Assembly: GCF_023091745.1 (NCBI RefSeq)
Contig: NC_068926.1
Span: 51,670,001-51,734,000, forward strand
DNA length: 64,000 nucleotides
Source: Budorcas taxicolor
Lineage: Eukaryota > Chordata > Mammalia > Artiodactyla > Bovidae
Direction of reading: 5' to 3'
Translations under genes and position numbers: made by a program
Notes under the pieces: generated by a model
What the model saw: only the letters and a program-made list of their open reading frames with translations
Told to the model about the DNA's origin: nothing
Database searches by the model: none
Part shown: piece by piece, positions 30,413-41,689 of the stretch
How positions within the stretch are numbered: the first letter of the stretch is position 1
Layout: the number at the start of each line of letters is the position of its first letter

Positions 30413-31100
30413 CCTATGCCTTCATTCATTCAATGCCTGCCATGTTGATTGAAAGCTTGCCATGTGCCAGACACTATTCTTTATGCTGAGAATTTAGCAA
30501 TAAACAAAACAGTGATGTTTGGGAAAGACAATGAGGCCGAAAGGTCATAACTAGCCCAGTAGGAGAATAGAGCCTCAGAAGCCAGGGAAAGAAAGTGTTT
30601 TAAGAAGGAGGTATGGACTTGCCTGGTGGTGAAGTGGATAACAATGCAGCTGCGAATGCAGGGGACAGAGGTTCGATCCCTGGTCAGGGAAGATTCCACA
30701 CGCTACAGAGCAACTGAGCCCGTGCACCACCACAACCGAGGCCTCGCTCCAGAGCCTTCAAGCCGCAGTTACTAAGCTTGTGTGCCCGGAGACTGTGCTC
30801 CACAAGAGAAGCCGCCATAATGAGAAGCCTGCACACGAGAGCAAAGAGTAGCCCCCACTTGCCACGGCCAGAGAAAGCCTGTGGGCAGCAATGAAGCCCC
30901 AGTGCAGCCAAAGATACAAGGAATAAATATTAGAACTAAAAAGAAGGAGGCGTGACTGACAAATGCTGCCTGCTGCTAAACAGGGTAAGGTTAAGACTGA
31001 GAATTTACCTTGGGATTTGGTAAGATGGATGTCACTGAGAACCTTGACAAGAGCTGTTTATCTGGAGTAGTGAAAGAAATGCATGATAGGATTAGGTTCA
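30413..31100 (+). mobile_element. Ancient mammalian interspersed repeat, split by a CHR SINE
   Basis: 'gccatgtgccagacactatt', 'agcaataaacaaaacagtga' and later 'ggtaagatggatgtcactga' match the family also seen at 6045 and 28440. The family name is uncertain. Confidence 0.5.
30612..30940 (+). mobile_element. CHR-type SINE, full-length long form
   Basis: 329 bp between perfect 'aagaaggagg' duplications (30602-30611 and 30941-30950). It carries the complete extended body: 'agcaactgagcccgtgcacc', 'gagactgtgctccacaagag', 'gccagagaaagcctgtgggc', then a short A/T tail. It is a good reference copy for the long subtype here. Confidence 0.92.
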
Positions 31101-31704
31101 AAAGAGCCTGGTAATTAAGGCAGTGGAATCACTGAGAATCGTCCAAGCCTCCCATGTATATCTACAAGTCGTACACCGCACAACACAGAGGTGCCCCTGA
31201 TGTAGGCCATGATATGAATGCTGCTTCTTGGAGTTCCCCGATGGGCAGTCCTGGTACAGATGAATCTTTCTGGAAGTTTTGCTATAAAGGGCAACAGAGA
31301 AATTGGGCAATAGTTATAAGGGTATGTGGAATCAAGGAAGAATTTTTTTCAAGATAGAATTTATAATGACAAGTTTGTCACTAATAGGAGTGACTTAGTA
31401 GGAAATGACAAATTAATTGAAACCAAATATCCCATAAGATGTAGTGACTTACCAGCCAGGGGGAAATTCCTTGACAGCAAACTAAAAGCGAACCAGTGTG
31501 TGAGGAAAGGGAAGAGACCAAAGCCTGGGAGGAGAGAAACAAACTCAACAAGTTCAGAGATGAACTTCATTGGTGCCCCTGCTTCTACTTTAATCTGAGA
31601 TGATGTTCCCAGAAAGGGAAAACTTAACAGAAAAGGATGCTTCTCTCATATGTGAATTCCATGCACAGTGGCACCTGGATAAGAGAGGGGAAATTTGTTA
31701 GGAA
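31101..31704. other. Unassigned sequence
   Basis: AT-moderate unique-looking DNA, no gene or nameable repeat. Confidence 0.4.
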
Positions 31705-32215
31705 TATTAGTTACGAATACTTTTGGCTGTAAATAACAGAAAATCCAAACTATTAGTAGACTGAACAGGATACAAGTTTATTTCTTCCTTACTTAAAAGA
31801 AACCCATAAATAGGCAGCCAGAGACTGGCATGGCGGCAATATGATGCCATCAGGGACTCAAGCTTCTTCTATATTTCTGTTTCATTCTCCCAACATGTAG
31901 CTTCCATCCTCAAGGTCATCTCATGGTCCAAGATGGCTGCTGGAGCTCTAGCCATCAAGCCTACCTTCCAGGCAATAGGAAGAAAGACCAGAAAGGGCTC
32001 TCCTCCCAGCTGAGTCAGCTCTCTTTAAGAAGACTTCTTGGAAGTGCCATGCCACACTTCCACTTCCACTGGTTCAGAACTCAGTCTCAAGGGCAGACTC
32101 AGCCACAAGGGAAGCCAAGAAATGCAGTTTGTGGTTGGGCACAGTATCCGGACTCTTTCTGAGGAACAAGGAAAGAATGGCTGTTTAGGTAGGCAACTAG
32201 ATGTCACTGACTCAG
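31705..32215. mobile_element. Ancient repeat of uncertain family
   Basis: Landmarks 'ggcagccagagactggcatg', 'tggtccaagatggctgctgg', 'agctctagccatcaagccta' and 'gccacaagggaagccaagaa' recall a common old mammalian repeat. Related words recur at 34620-34860 ('catggtctcaaggtggctg', 'attggctggaactggtcaca'). Confidence 0.45.
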
Positions 32216-33570
32216 AGAGTTTTTCCCAGAGTCATTCAAATGATGCCTCATCACCAATACTGAGGTTAACCTCAGACCAACCCCAGGGGAGAGAGGGGGG
32301 CAGAATGGGGAGAGCCTTGATCTTGAGCTTGGAAAGGACAGAGAATTCACATTTAAATGTGACAGCTCCGTGTGGGTGGAGACACAGCTACTGTTGGGAA
32401 TGTGATGACCCTCACAGACTAGCTGCCAGCTCCCCAGGGCACCCCAAAGTCACGTGCAGGACCTGGGCCTTGTAGCATTAACCCTGGGATGCCCGGGGTG
32501 GGCAGGGGGTCCTAGATTTTCTGAGGACTTGTTCCCAGGAGGCAAGCAGCAAGTCCAAGCCTCTGGGCCAGCTCCCCTGCCTTGGCTGGTGTGTTTTATC
32601 TCATTGCAGCCTCTGCACTTTGTCAGAGAATGTAAATTCCTTCCCTTTACTTTCCTGCTCAGGAAGTGGTGGAAAAGATGTTAGGGTCCCAGGACATGCC
32701 TCATGTGGCCCAGTATTCCTTGTGGCTGCTAAGCTGTCATCAATTCATGGAATTTTTTACAACAGGCTTCTCTCTTCCTGCTGAGAAGCTCCCTGGATAG
32801 AAAAACAGAGAGACCTACGGGGGGTTCAGCCAGGAAGAAAGGGCTGTGAGTAAGTCAGACCTCATGGCTCCTTCGAACACTCAGAGGTAACATTAATCCG
32901 GACACTTGGATGAAAGGCCCAGCTCTGCATGCCAGGCCATTTCTGAGCCACACGGCCAGAAAGCATCTCTGGATGCGGAGATCTGTGGCTCTCCTTCGCG
33001 GGGTGTGAGCCCAGGACTGGGAAGAGTCATGCTTTCCCTGGGCCGTCTCACTGTCTTTCCGCTACCAATTTAGAAGCAGTGTTTAATAAGAAAAACAGAA
33101 GCCACAGGAAGAAGGAGACCCTGGAAACAATATATGCGGCAAAAACCTTTGCGTCTTGGTTGCTGTCAATTAGGACACCCCATTGTTTCTAGGGCAGGAA
33201 GCCTGCCAGGAATTAAAGACCAGTGATGACCACATCTGAATCCAGCCCCCAACCCCACCCCGGGGAATGTTCTCTGCAAACCAGAGCAAGGATGGCTCCT
33301 GTGGACCCGCTGCTCCCCTCTCCTGGACGTGGGCTGCTTTTCCTTTCTCCCCTCCTTCCTTCCCTTCTGCTCTCTGTCCACCTCTTCTTACTTTTTCTTC
33401 TCCCTATCCCATTACCCTTTTCCCCTTCCTTGTCAAGGTCTTTAGTCCTCCTAGGAGACATCCCTCAAGTTGGCTCCCTTGAAGGATGCCAGGATTAGAA
33501 GACATCCCTCTAATACTTGAGAATGAGGTTTAGAAACAACATATATAAGTGGCCAGTAGAGTCCCTGTGT
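32216..33570. other. Unassigned sequence with a pyrimidine tract
   Basis: No gene supported. It contains the C/T-rich tract listed separately and otherwise looks unique. Confidence 0.4.
33335..33438. repeat. Polypyrimidine tract (about 100 bp)
   Basis: From 'gctgcttttcctttctcccc' to 'tttccccttccttg' the plus strand is almost entirely C and T, with few purines. Reading frames across it give Ser/Leu/Pro-rich or Arg/Lys/Gly-rich translations that are not genes. Confidence 0.75.
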
Positions 33571-33685
33571 GGCAGCCAGCCTCCAGTATGGCCCCAGTGA
33601 TCCTGGCCTCAAGCATTACCTGTTGCCTGAGTGTCATGTAGGGCTAAATGCATTCCTGCTTAAGGCATCACACGTCAAAGAGAAG
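33571..33685 (+). mobile_element. 5' part of the same LTR type as 25407-25923
   Basis: It begins 'tgtggcagccagcctccagt' and continues 'atggccccagtgatcctggc'. The first 27 bases are identical to the complement of the 5' end of the solo LTR at 25923. The rest of the LTR is lost. Confidence 0.65.
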
Positions 33686-33689
33686 GATT

Positions 33690-34000
33690 AGTCATAACAA
33701 CAGCCATGTTTACTGATTGCTTATGAGTTCTTCTTCTTTTTTTTTTTTTTTTTTGGCTGCTCTGTGTAGCTTGCAGGATCTTAGTTCCCCCACCAGGGAT
33801 CAAACCCATGCCCCCTGCATTGGCAGCATGGAGTCTTAACCCCTGGACCACCAGGGAAGTCCCTTACTGATTGCTTATTATGTGCCAGACACTGTCCTCA
33901 GCACTTAACAATCGTTAGCTCACTGGTTTCCCAAGACAATCTCATGTTGCTGGTATTTATGTTTCCTCCGTCGAATAGAGAAAGTGGCCTTCCGATTAGA
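33690..34000 (-). mobile_element. MIR SINE, split by a CHR SINE
   Basis: Reverse MIR: 'ttactgattgcttattatgt', 'gccagacactgtcctcagca', 'caatctcatgttgctggtat'. The CHR SINE at 33725-33863 entered within its first bases. Confidence 0.7.
33725..33863 (-). mobile_element. CHR-type SINE with 15-bp target-site duplication
   Basis: T-rich left end, reverse head 'cctggaccaccagggaagtc'. Perfect 'ttactgattgcttat' copies at 33710-33724 and 33864-33878 frame it. Confidence 0.93.
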
Positions 34001-34159
34001 AGGTCTGAGGAAAGAGACTGAGCAATTTCTTCCTGTTCTGCTGCTTCTGTGGGGAGCTCCTCTTGAAACTCCCCCATGGGGTCCTTGTGAAGAAGCTCAT
34101 TTCCTTCACGGAGGCTGGGGAAGGCGTGTGCTTATGATCAGGCTATAAAAAAAAGGCAG

Positions 34160-34322
34160 GGGATGGGACTTCCCTGGTGGTCCAGCAGTTAAGACTCTGT
34201 GTTCTCAATGCAGGGGGCCCAGGTTCAATCCCTGGTCAGGGAACTGGATCCCACATGCTACAACTAAAGACCCCCCCCATGCCACAACTAAGATGACGCA
34301 CAGCCAAATAAATGTGAATTTT
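34160..34322 (+). mobile_element. CHR-type SINE with target-site duplication
   Basis: Head 'gggacttccctggtggtcca', body 'gtcagggaactggatcccac', and an eight-C run near 34270. 'aaaggcag' flanks it at 34152-34159 and 34323-34330. Confidence 0.9.
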
Positions 34323-34479
34323 AAAGGCAGCAGATTCTTATTCTGTGGCACAGGCTGATGCAGCAGGTAATAATGGGTGACAACTAGTATGGGATTCTAC
34401 TTGGTCACAACTGGCTAACCAGTTGTCACACCTCTTACTTCTGCCCCATGTGATTTGGAGTTATTGAATCAGTCAGCAT

Positions 34480-34970
34480 GCATGTCTTTGGAAGTAGCAG
34501 GAAGCCCAAACAAAAGTGCTTCAATGTTGGAGACACTGAACATCTCCCTGAGGGAGACATCCAGAGGCAGAGTGGTTCCAGGGTAGATTAATTCAACAGC
34601 TCATTGAGGGCATCCAGGACTCAGATTCTTTCTATCTTTCTGACAGTCCTCCTCAGTGTCACCCCTCATGGTCTCAAGGTGGCTGTCACAGCTCCAGGCC
34701 AACATCCACATACAATATCCAGAAGTGGAAAGGGGGCTGCCTGTTTCTTGTGTCTCTTTTAGGAGCAAAAAACCCTTTCCCAGTAGCCCCCAGGAGACTT
34801 CTCACACCCCATTGGCTGGAACTGGTCACATGTCCATGTCTAAACCAGAAACTGGCAAAAGGGATGGAGCCACATGTTTGCATCAGTGGATCAGGATTTA
34901 CCCACCCTGGGTGGGGGAGGGGTGGGCATGGAAGAGGCACACAGCTATTAGGTGGAAAATTAGTATGTTC
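34480..34970. mobile_element. Ancient repeat related to 31705-32215
   Basis: Shared order of 'ctcatggtctcaaggtggct', 'acagctccaggccaacatcc' and 'ccattggctggaactggtca'. Strongly diverged; family uncertain. Confidence 0.35.
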
Positions 34971-35081
34971 TGCCTCAGGCATCCTCCTTACTGACGCGTT
35001 CCATCTACCCTACCCTTACAAACTTTCAAGCCGACGAGTTCAATATTCAGCTTCTTTACAGGCTAGGTGCCCTTCCACGGT

Positions 35082-35215
35082 GGCTCAGTGGTAAATATGC
35101 TTGCAATGTAAGAGACCCAGTTTCAATCCCTGGGTTGGGAAGATCCCTCGGAGAAGGAAATGGCAACCCATTCCAGTATCCTTGCTGGGAAATTCCAGGG
35201 ACAGAGGAGCCTACG
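35082..35215 (+). mobile_element. Bov-tA SINE, 3'-shortened
   Basis: Head 'cttccacggtggctcagtgg', core 'aaatggcaacccattccagt', ending after 'cagggacagaggagcct'. The terminal 'gactgagcgac' part is absent. Confidence 0.85.
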
Positions 35216-35850
35216 TAAACTACCTGCTCTAAATGCAAAATACGTGAACTTCATCTTTTACCAATTCTTTCGCCTTGACACACAGAGCTTTGCCTTGCCG
35301 GTCTGTATCTGATCAAACATCAATGATGATACAGTTAAAACAAAAATGGGCACAGATTCCTGGCTTGCCTTGATTCAGAGACAAGCACGTGCAGACATTT
35401 GGGGTGTTTCTGGAATAAACTCTGAGCTCTGCCTGGGTTTAGAAAAGACTGGTGTCACATAGAAGACACGCGGGGCCAGGGAAAGTTTAGGCTGATTCAG
35501 GAGTGGGTCTGAAAGAGGGAGCCAGAGACAGGAGAGACTGGGATGGACATACGGACAACACAGAAAGATACAGACAGACAGGGAGAGAGCTTGTACTAGG
35601 TTTGTTTCATCTCCTTCCCATGTAGTGATGTGGAAATGCTGCTCCAAAGAAACAGACATCTGAGCCCTTAAGACGCAGAACATCTCATAGAATCCCCAAA
35701 TAATGTCACCATATCATCCCATAATCAGTCCTAAATCCTAGACCACAGGACCACTTGCACAAAATCTCACAGCTGGCCCGGAACAGAACTGGGTATGCTT
35801 AGATCCCACCCGCAAACCTGGCACTGTTACAAAATAAGAAAAGAAAAAAA
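35216..35850. other. Unassigned sequence
   Basis: No gene or confident repeat; the last 100 bp ('aaaatctcacagctggcccg') may be a weak antisense MIR. Confidence 0.4.
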
Positions 35851-35854
35851 AAAA

Positions 35855-36078
35855 GTGTGTTAAGCTTTCACCATGTGCCAAGGACTGTCCTCGGTGTTTC
35901 ATCTTCCTCACCTCCTCTGATCTTCCCAAGAATGATGGAAGGTGGGTGTTATTTTTAATGGTGGCTTTTCAGGTGCCCATTATATACTAACAACTTGGTG
36001 AGGCTTCTCAGGAAGCCACCTGAGGCTCCCTAGCTAGGAAGTGGTAGAACCAGTTTAACCTAAGCCCATCTGCCTAAT
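35855..36078 (-). mobile_element. MIR SINE remnant
   Basis: Reverse MIR: 'caccatgtgccaaggactgt', 'cctctgatcttcccaagaat', and 'ccctagctaggaagtggtag' at the head side. Confidence 0.65.
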
Positions 36079-36084
36079 AAGCTA

Positions 36085-36293
36085 GTCCCTGGTGGCTCAG
36101 ACAGTAAAGACTCTGCCTGCAGTGCAGGAGAGCTTGCAATGCAGGGTTCGATCCGTGGGTCGGGAAAATCCCCTGGAAGAGGGCATGGCTACCCACTCCA
36201 GTATTCTTGCCTAGAGAATCCCATGAACAGAGCAGCCTGGTGGGCTACAGTCCACGGGATCACAGAGTCAGACACGACTGAGTGACTAACACA
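36085..36293 (+). mobile_element. Bov-tA SINE
   Basis: Head 'gtccctggtggctcagacag', an internal near-repeat ('gcctgcagtgcaggag'/'cttgcaatgcaggg') inside the tRNA part, core 'ggctacccactccagtattc', end 'gacacgactgagtgac'. Confidence 0.9.
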
Positions 36294-37659
36294 TTCTCAT
36301 CAAAACATCGGAAAGGGACACAGACACTCTCCTTCCAACAGGTAGGGTGAGAGCTGATAGTCCAAGAACCGCTGATGCTGCAGCTAGTAATCACTCAGGC
36401 ACGAGGCTGCTTGATAAAGTCCGATGGCGATGTGCAGAGTAGCCCCACGGAACCATGTAAGAACATTTTAAGAAACCAGGATGTGTTTCTGTTGGCAGAA
36501 GGTCCACAGGACCAGATTGGAGAAGCAGCCAAGCACCACCACTGAGAGATCTGACTGCATATCAGAAAGGCTGGCTGACGGTGGGTTTGCCTTCGGAAAA
36601 CACCTATGATATCTGCATGTTAGAGAAAAATGCAGTCGCTGGGTCTGAAATCAGCTTTGTCCTCCAGGAGGGATGGAGATCACTGAATTGGCACCATGCT
36701 TCCTCTGACATCAGTTACTTTTTAGACAAAGTCTCCTGTGTTCCTGATTTGAAATGTCATTGTAGGGGTGGTGGGGGTGGGGGATCGGGGGGTCAGGATC
36801 TGGTTTCTGTATGCTTGGGATGGGAGTGGTGGAGCCAGGTGGAGAAGAAAACGAGTCAGGCAGTAGCTAAGGGGCTGGCAGAGGGAGTTCCCTGCCACAA
36901 ACATCCAAGGCACCTCTTTGGTTGAGAAAGAGGAAATTGCAGTGACCCTCAACTTTTCATTTTCCAAAGCTGGATGATTGTCAACTGTGCATGAAAACAT
37001 ATCTCAGTGACAAAGTCATGATGGAACATAGGCTCCAGATTTCCTAAGAGGTAGGATAGATGGCCTCCATCTAATGGAAGGGAAGGGGGAATCCCAGCCC
37101 TACACATGAAACAAAGAACATCTAGAAACTATACGGATCCATCGCTTCTGCAGGACCTACCCTCCACCCACCGGGAGAAGCATGCGTGTTGTCCAAGAGG
37201 ATGTTCCAACAGGCTGGCTTATCCCCTCGGAGGTGGTGCACGATGACGTGACAAAAGGCAGAGACCTGACCTCCATAGGTTCCTCCTTCCGTCGCTGCCT
37301 TACCTCCAGCGCCTGGATCAAGCTAGGCTTTCTCCCAGTCCTTTCAAATTCTTCCCCATGGTCCATTTTCGCCACACCAGACCCTCTCTGCTTTCCACCA
37401 TTTATAATAATGTTCTCTCTTTGTCTGGGCTCAAGACATCATTATGACCCAACCATTCTCACAGTCATTTATGTACTTCTTGGAGGTTTCCCCTCTTGGT
37501 TCCACTGACCTCTGTGGACTCATCTTCCCCTCCTTGGGGATACCTGCTACTGTCTAGCACTTCCCCCCCTACACTGGGACCACCCCACCCCCCAGTTTTA
37601 AATCTCACCCACAGTAAACATACGGGTGTCTTTCCAGTTCAGCACACTTACTGAGAATC
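36294..37659. other. Unassigned sequence
   Basis: About 1.3 kb. A G-rich patch lies at 36764-36800 (gggtggtgggggtggggg...). Frames at 36581-36925 and 37182-37508 lack any domain or homologue I recognise. Confidence 0.4.
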
Positions 37660-37811
37660 ACCCATCCAGGTATTGAGAGTTTTCACATTTATATGAGAAC
37701 TTCGAAAGATTTGAATGACCCATGTTTCATTGACACTGTGGAATATTATGCAGCTGTTAAAATGAATGCACAAGGCACATGTGTTGATCTGAAGAGGCAG
37801 TGAAAAAAAAA

Positions 37812-37975
37812 AGGACTTCCCTGATGGTTGCGACTCCTCAACCCCAATGCAGGGGGCCCAGGTTCAGTCCCTGGTCAGGGAACTGGATCTTGCATGTTGC
37901 AAACTAAAGAACCTGTGTGTTGCAGCAAAGACCTGATACAGTCAATTTTTTAAAATTACATTAAAAATTAAGTTT
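37812..37975 (+). mobile_element. CHR-type SINE
   Basis: Head 'aggacttccctgatggttgc', body 'tggtcagggaactggatctt', end 'tgatacagtcaattttttaa'. Confidence 0.85.
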
Positions 37976-38348
37976 AAAAAGTCAGCATGCAATCCAGGTT
38001 AACCTCATCAGTAATAGGCTGATCATATGCACTGCTGACATGATGTGATAAGAATTTGTCTCTGTGTTCTTCCTCCCTCAAAATCATTCACAGTCTAAGC
38101 AAGAGAAATAAATCAAAGACTCATATAGGGGCATTCTACAAAATAATTGGCCAGTATTCTTCAAAAGTGTCAAGGTCATGAAAGACACAAAAGGACTAAG
38201 GAACCACAGATTGGAGGAGGCTACGCAGGCATGATGACTGAATGCAGCGTAGTGTCCTGGATGGGATTTGGGGGGAAAACCGGTGACATATGAATAAAGG
38301 GTGAAGTTTAGTTAATAGTAAAATGGGGCTATAGTAAAATAGTTAAAT

Positions 38349-38557
38349 GGGGCTTCCCTGGTGGCTCAGACAATCAAGTGTCTGCCTGCAATGCAGGAGA
38401 CCTGGGTTCAATCCCTGGGTCAGGAAGATCCCCAGGAAAAGGAAATGGCAACCCACTCCAGTACTCTTGCCTGGAAAATTCCATGGATGGAGGAGGGCAA
38501 CAGTCCATGGGGTCGCAAAGAGTCGGACATGACTGAGCAACTTCACTTCGCTTCACT
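38349..38557 (+). mobile_element. Bov-tA SINE
   Basis: Head 'gggcttccctggtggctcag', B box 'gggttcaatccctggg', end 'gactgagcaacttcacttcg'. 'tagttaa' occurs on both sides (38340-38346, 38558-38564). Confidence 0.9.
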
Positions 38558-38714
38558 TAGTTAACAGTAATGTGTTGGAGCCGGTGTCTTGGTTTTGGCA
38601 AATGTACCATGGGAGAGACTGGGTGATGGCTATATGAAAGCTCTGCAACTTGCCTACAAATCTCAAACTACTCCAAAACTGAAAGCTGTTAAAAACAATA
38701 ACAGGTTGTAATGT

Positions 38715-39772
38715 GACTAGAATACTGACTGTGTGGATCACAGCAAACTGTGGAAAATTCTTAAGGAGATGGGAATACCAGATCACTTTACCTCCCTCCT
38801 GAGAAACCTGTATGCAGGTCAAGAAGCAACAGTTAGAACAGGACATGGAACAACAGACTGGTTCAAAATTGGGAAAGGAGAACGTCAAGGCTGTATATTG
38901 TTACCCTGCTTATTTAACTTATATGCAGAGTACATCATGTAAAATGCCGGGCTGGATGAAGCACAAGCTGGAATCAAGATTGCCAGGAGAAATATCAATA
39001 ACCTCAGATATGCAGAGGACACCACCCTTATGGCAGAAAGCAAAGAGGAATTAAATAGTCTCTTGATGAAGGTGAAAGAAGAGAATGAAAAAGCTGGCTT
39101 AAAACTCAGTAGTCAAAAAAACTAAGATCATGGCATCTGGTCCCATCACTTCATGGCAAATAGAGGGGGAAACAATGGAAACAGTGACAGACTTTATTTT
39201 CTTGGGCTCCAAAATCACTGCAGATGGTGACTGCAGCTTGGACATTAAAAGATGCTTGCTCCTTGGAAGAAAAGCTATGACATACCTAGACAGCATACTA
39301 AAAAGTAGAGACATCACTTTGCTGACAAAGGTCTGTCTAGTCAAAGCTATGGTATTTCCAGTAGTCATGTATAGATGTGAGAGTTGGACCATAAAGAAAG
39401 CTGAGTGCCAAAGAATTGATGCTTTTGAACTGTGGTGTTGGAGAAGATTTGAAGTTCCTTGGACTGCAAGGAGATCCAACCAGTCAATCCTAAAGGAAAT
39501 CAGTCCTGAATATTCATTGAAAGGACTGATGCTGAAGCTGAAGCTCCAATACTTTGGTCACCTGATGCAAAGAACTGACTCATTAGAAAAGACTCTGATG
39601 CTGGGAAAGATTGAAGACAGGAGGAGAAGGGGATGACAGAGGATGAGATAGCTGGATGGCATCACCAGCTCAATGGACATGAGTTTGAGCAAGCTCCAGG
39701 AGATGGTGAAGACCAGAGAAGTCTGCAGTCATGGGGTCACAAAGAGTCAGACATGATTGAGCAACTGAACAA
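38715..39772 (+). mobile_element. BovB LINE, 5'-truncated (RT to 3' end)
   Basis: Sense BovB starting within the reverse transcriptase ('ggatcacagcaaactgtgg') and running to 'gagcaactgaacaacaacaa'. It follows an old L1 end and is followed by a bovine L1 3' region at 39780. Confidence 0.9.
38733..39636 (+). pseudogene. BovB reverse transcriptase fragment, inactivated
   Basis: The first frame (38733-38942) has the RT start region and GERQGCILLP where other BovB copies have GVRQGCILSP, then a stop just after 'AEYIM'. The catalytic box, read at about 39009-39023, is YAED: the first of the two aspartates is replaced by Glu. A second frame (39130-39636, 168 residues) holds the C-terminal part with 'IFLGSKITADGDCS'. 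A stop, a frameshift near 39113 and the active-site change make it non-functional. Confidence 0.85.
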
Positions 39773-39779
39773 CAACAAA

Positions 39780-40505
39780 TTTGTTTTTAAAAACTTGAAA
39801 CCAACAATGGATGGAGCTGGAGATGATCATAATAAGGGAAGTAAGTTAGATAGAGACAGAAATTTTATATGATATCACATATGCTGAATCTAAAAAATAG
39901 GACAAATGAACTTCTTTACAAAACAAAAATAGACTCAAAGACATAGCAAACAAACTTATACTTACCAAAGGGGAAGGAGGAAAGGAATAAATTGGGAATA
40001 TGGGATTAACAGATATACATTACCATATATAAGACAGAAAAACAACAAGGATTTACTGTATAGCACAAGGAATTATACTCAATATCTTGCAATAAACTAT
40101 AAAGGGAAAAGAATTTAAATAATAAAATAGATCTCCACACATATGTAGAGAAGGCAATGGCACCCCACTCTAGTACTCTTGCTTGGAAAATCCCATGGAC
40201 GGAGGAGCCTGATGGGCTGCAGTCCATGGGGTCACTAAGAGTCGGACACGACTGAATGACTTTACTTTCACTTTTCACTTTAATGCATTGGAGAAGGAAA
40301 TGGCAACCCACTCCAGTATTCTTGCCTGGAGAATCCCAGGGATGGGGGAGCCTGGTGGGCTGCCGTCTATGGGGTCACACAGAGTTGGACACGACTGAAG
40401 CGACTTAGCAGCAGCAGCAGCCACACATATGTATAACTGAATAAGTGTGCTGTACACCTGAAACTAACACAATATTGTAAATTAACTACACTTTGATTTT
40501 TAAAA
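39780..40505 (+). mobile_element. Bovine L1 3' end, split by a Bov-A2 SINE
   Basis: Sense L1: 'caacaatggatggagctgga', 'gatatcacatatgctgaatc', 'gatttactgtatagcacaag', and after the SINE 'gtgctgtacacctgaaacta', 'acacaatattgtaaattaac'. It ends at an A-rich tail near 40505. Confidence 0.85.
40148..40420 (+). mobile_element. Bov-A2 SINE with 13-bp target-site duplication
   Basis: Dimer starting 'gagaaggcaatggcacccca' and ending 'cgacttagcagcagcagcag'. 'ccacacatatgta' flanks it perfectly at 40135-40147 and 40421-40433. Confidence 0.93.
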
Positions 40506-41171
40506 AACCATGCTAAACAAGCTCATAAGTACAAACATGGCATAGAAGAACACATGCTAAACTGTTACTGCCTGTTACCTGGGTGGGTATTATTACATCT
40601 TACATTATCCATAAGAGGGAGTTATTAATACCTTTACATTACTTGAACTTCTGCAACTACCTACCTGTTTTTATGCTATTTGACCCATTGCAGAGAGTAA
40701 AATATGCAATTTTTTAAAAAGCTAATAGTTTGGGGATGAAATACTTGCTTCTCTATCTCTAAAAGCAGTGGCAGGAAAATATTTATTGGAGCTTTAATGA
40801 GGAGGGCCAAATTACAACCTCCCTCAACCTCTGAAAGAGTTCATCTCTCCCAATACACAGTGGTATTTCCACTGGCCCCATTAGGCAGTTAAACTGGATG
40901 CCAAGTATGAGAACAATTATTACCCAAAGTTTGGCAGCTTGTCAATAATAGCCCTCAGTGGTATCCCACAAAGAATTTTATATAGTAAGAGAGGTTTAGG
41001 GGAAAATATCCACTTCACACTACCCATGAAATCTGAAGATGCTGAATATGTTTTTGACTCGTGGAATAGAGGGGTTCTGGTAGGGAGTGGATGGTGTGGG
41101 ATGAAACAGGGAAAGTAAAGTGGAAGAAGCTCTAAGAAGGTGTGGAGGGAACTAAAGATTAAGAAACCATG
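40506..41171. other. Unassigned AT-rich sequence
   Basis: No gene or nameable repeat recognised in 665 bp. Confidence 0.4.
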
Positions 41172-41440
41172 TGTGGTCCAGCGGTTAGGAATTAGCCTGC
41201 CAATGCAGGGGATACGGGTTCAATCCCTGGTCCAGGAAGATTCCACTTGCTGCAGGGCAACTAAGCCCGTGCACCACAAGCACTGAGCCTGTGCTCCGCA
41301 GAAAGAGAAGCCACTGCGATGGGAAGACTGTGCACTGCAGCTAGAGAGGAGCCCCCGCTCTCTGCAGCTGGAGAAAGCACGAGTGCAGCAGTGAAGACCC
41401 AGCACAGCCACTAAATTTAAATTTTTTAATGTTACCTTAA
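41172..41440 (+). mobile_element. CHR-type SINE, long form
   Basis: The extreme head is lost (starts 'gtggtccagcggttaggaat'); the extended body is complete: 'aactaagcccgtgcaccaca', 'agaagccactgcgatgggaa', 'gtgcagcagtgaagacccag'. Confidence 0.88.
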
Positions 41441-41689
41441 AAATAAAAGAAACTACTTGTGACTCCTGGGAGAAGAGATGGAGCCATAGTGTAGCACAGC
41501 TGAGGAGAGAAATGGGGCAAAGATTCCCATGAGGAGAACCAGCTGAAAAAGTGTTATAACTAAGCCTTGATAGGGTGGCCAGATACAAGATAAATACACA
41601 AACGTCAACAACTTTTAGCCTTTCCTCCTTCCCCTTTGGTACATATAAGTTTGGACACAATATCAGGGGGCCAAAAGATCCATCTATTT

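Larger units (their letters stand above)
37660..38715 (+). mobile_element. Old L1 3' part, interrupted by CHR and Bov-tA SINEs
   Basis: Sense L1 text: 'gtggaatattatgcagctgt' (near 37738), 'acaaaataattggccagtat', 'aaaagtgtcaaggtcatgaa', then after a SINE 'ttggcaaatgtaccatggga' and 'aatctcaaactactccaaa'-type end. The same 3' end type appears at 53640-54000. Confidence 0.6.

Noticed and set aside
33213..33498. Ser/Leu/Pro-rich and Arg/Lys/Gly-rich frames
   Set aside because: Produced by the polypyrimidine tract; open on both strands with no homology.
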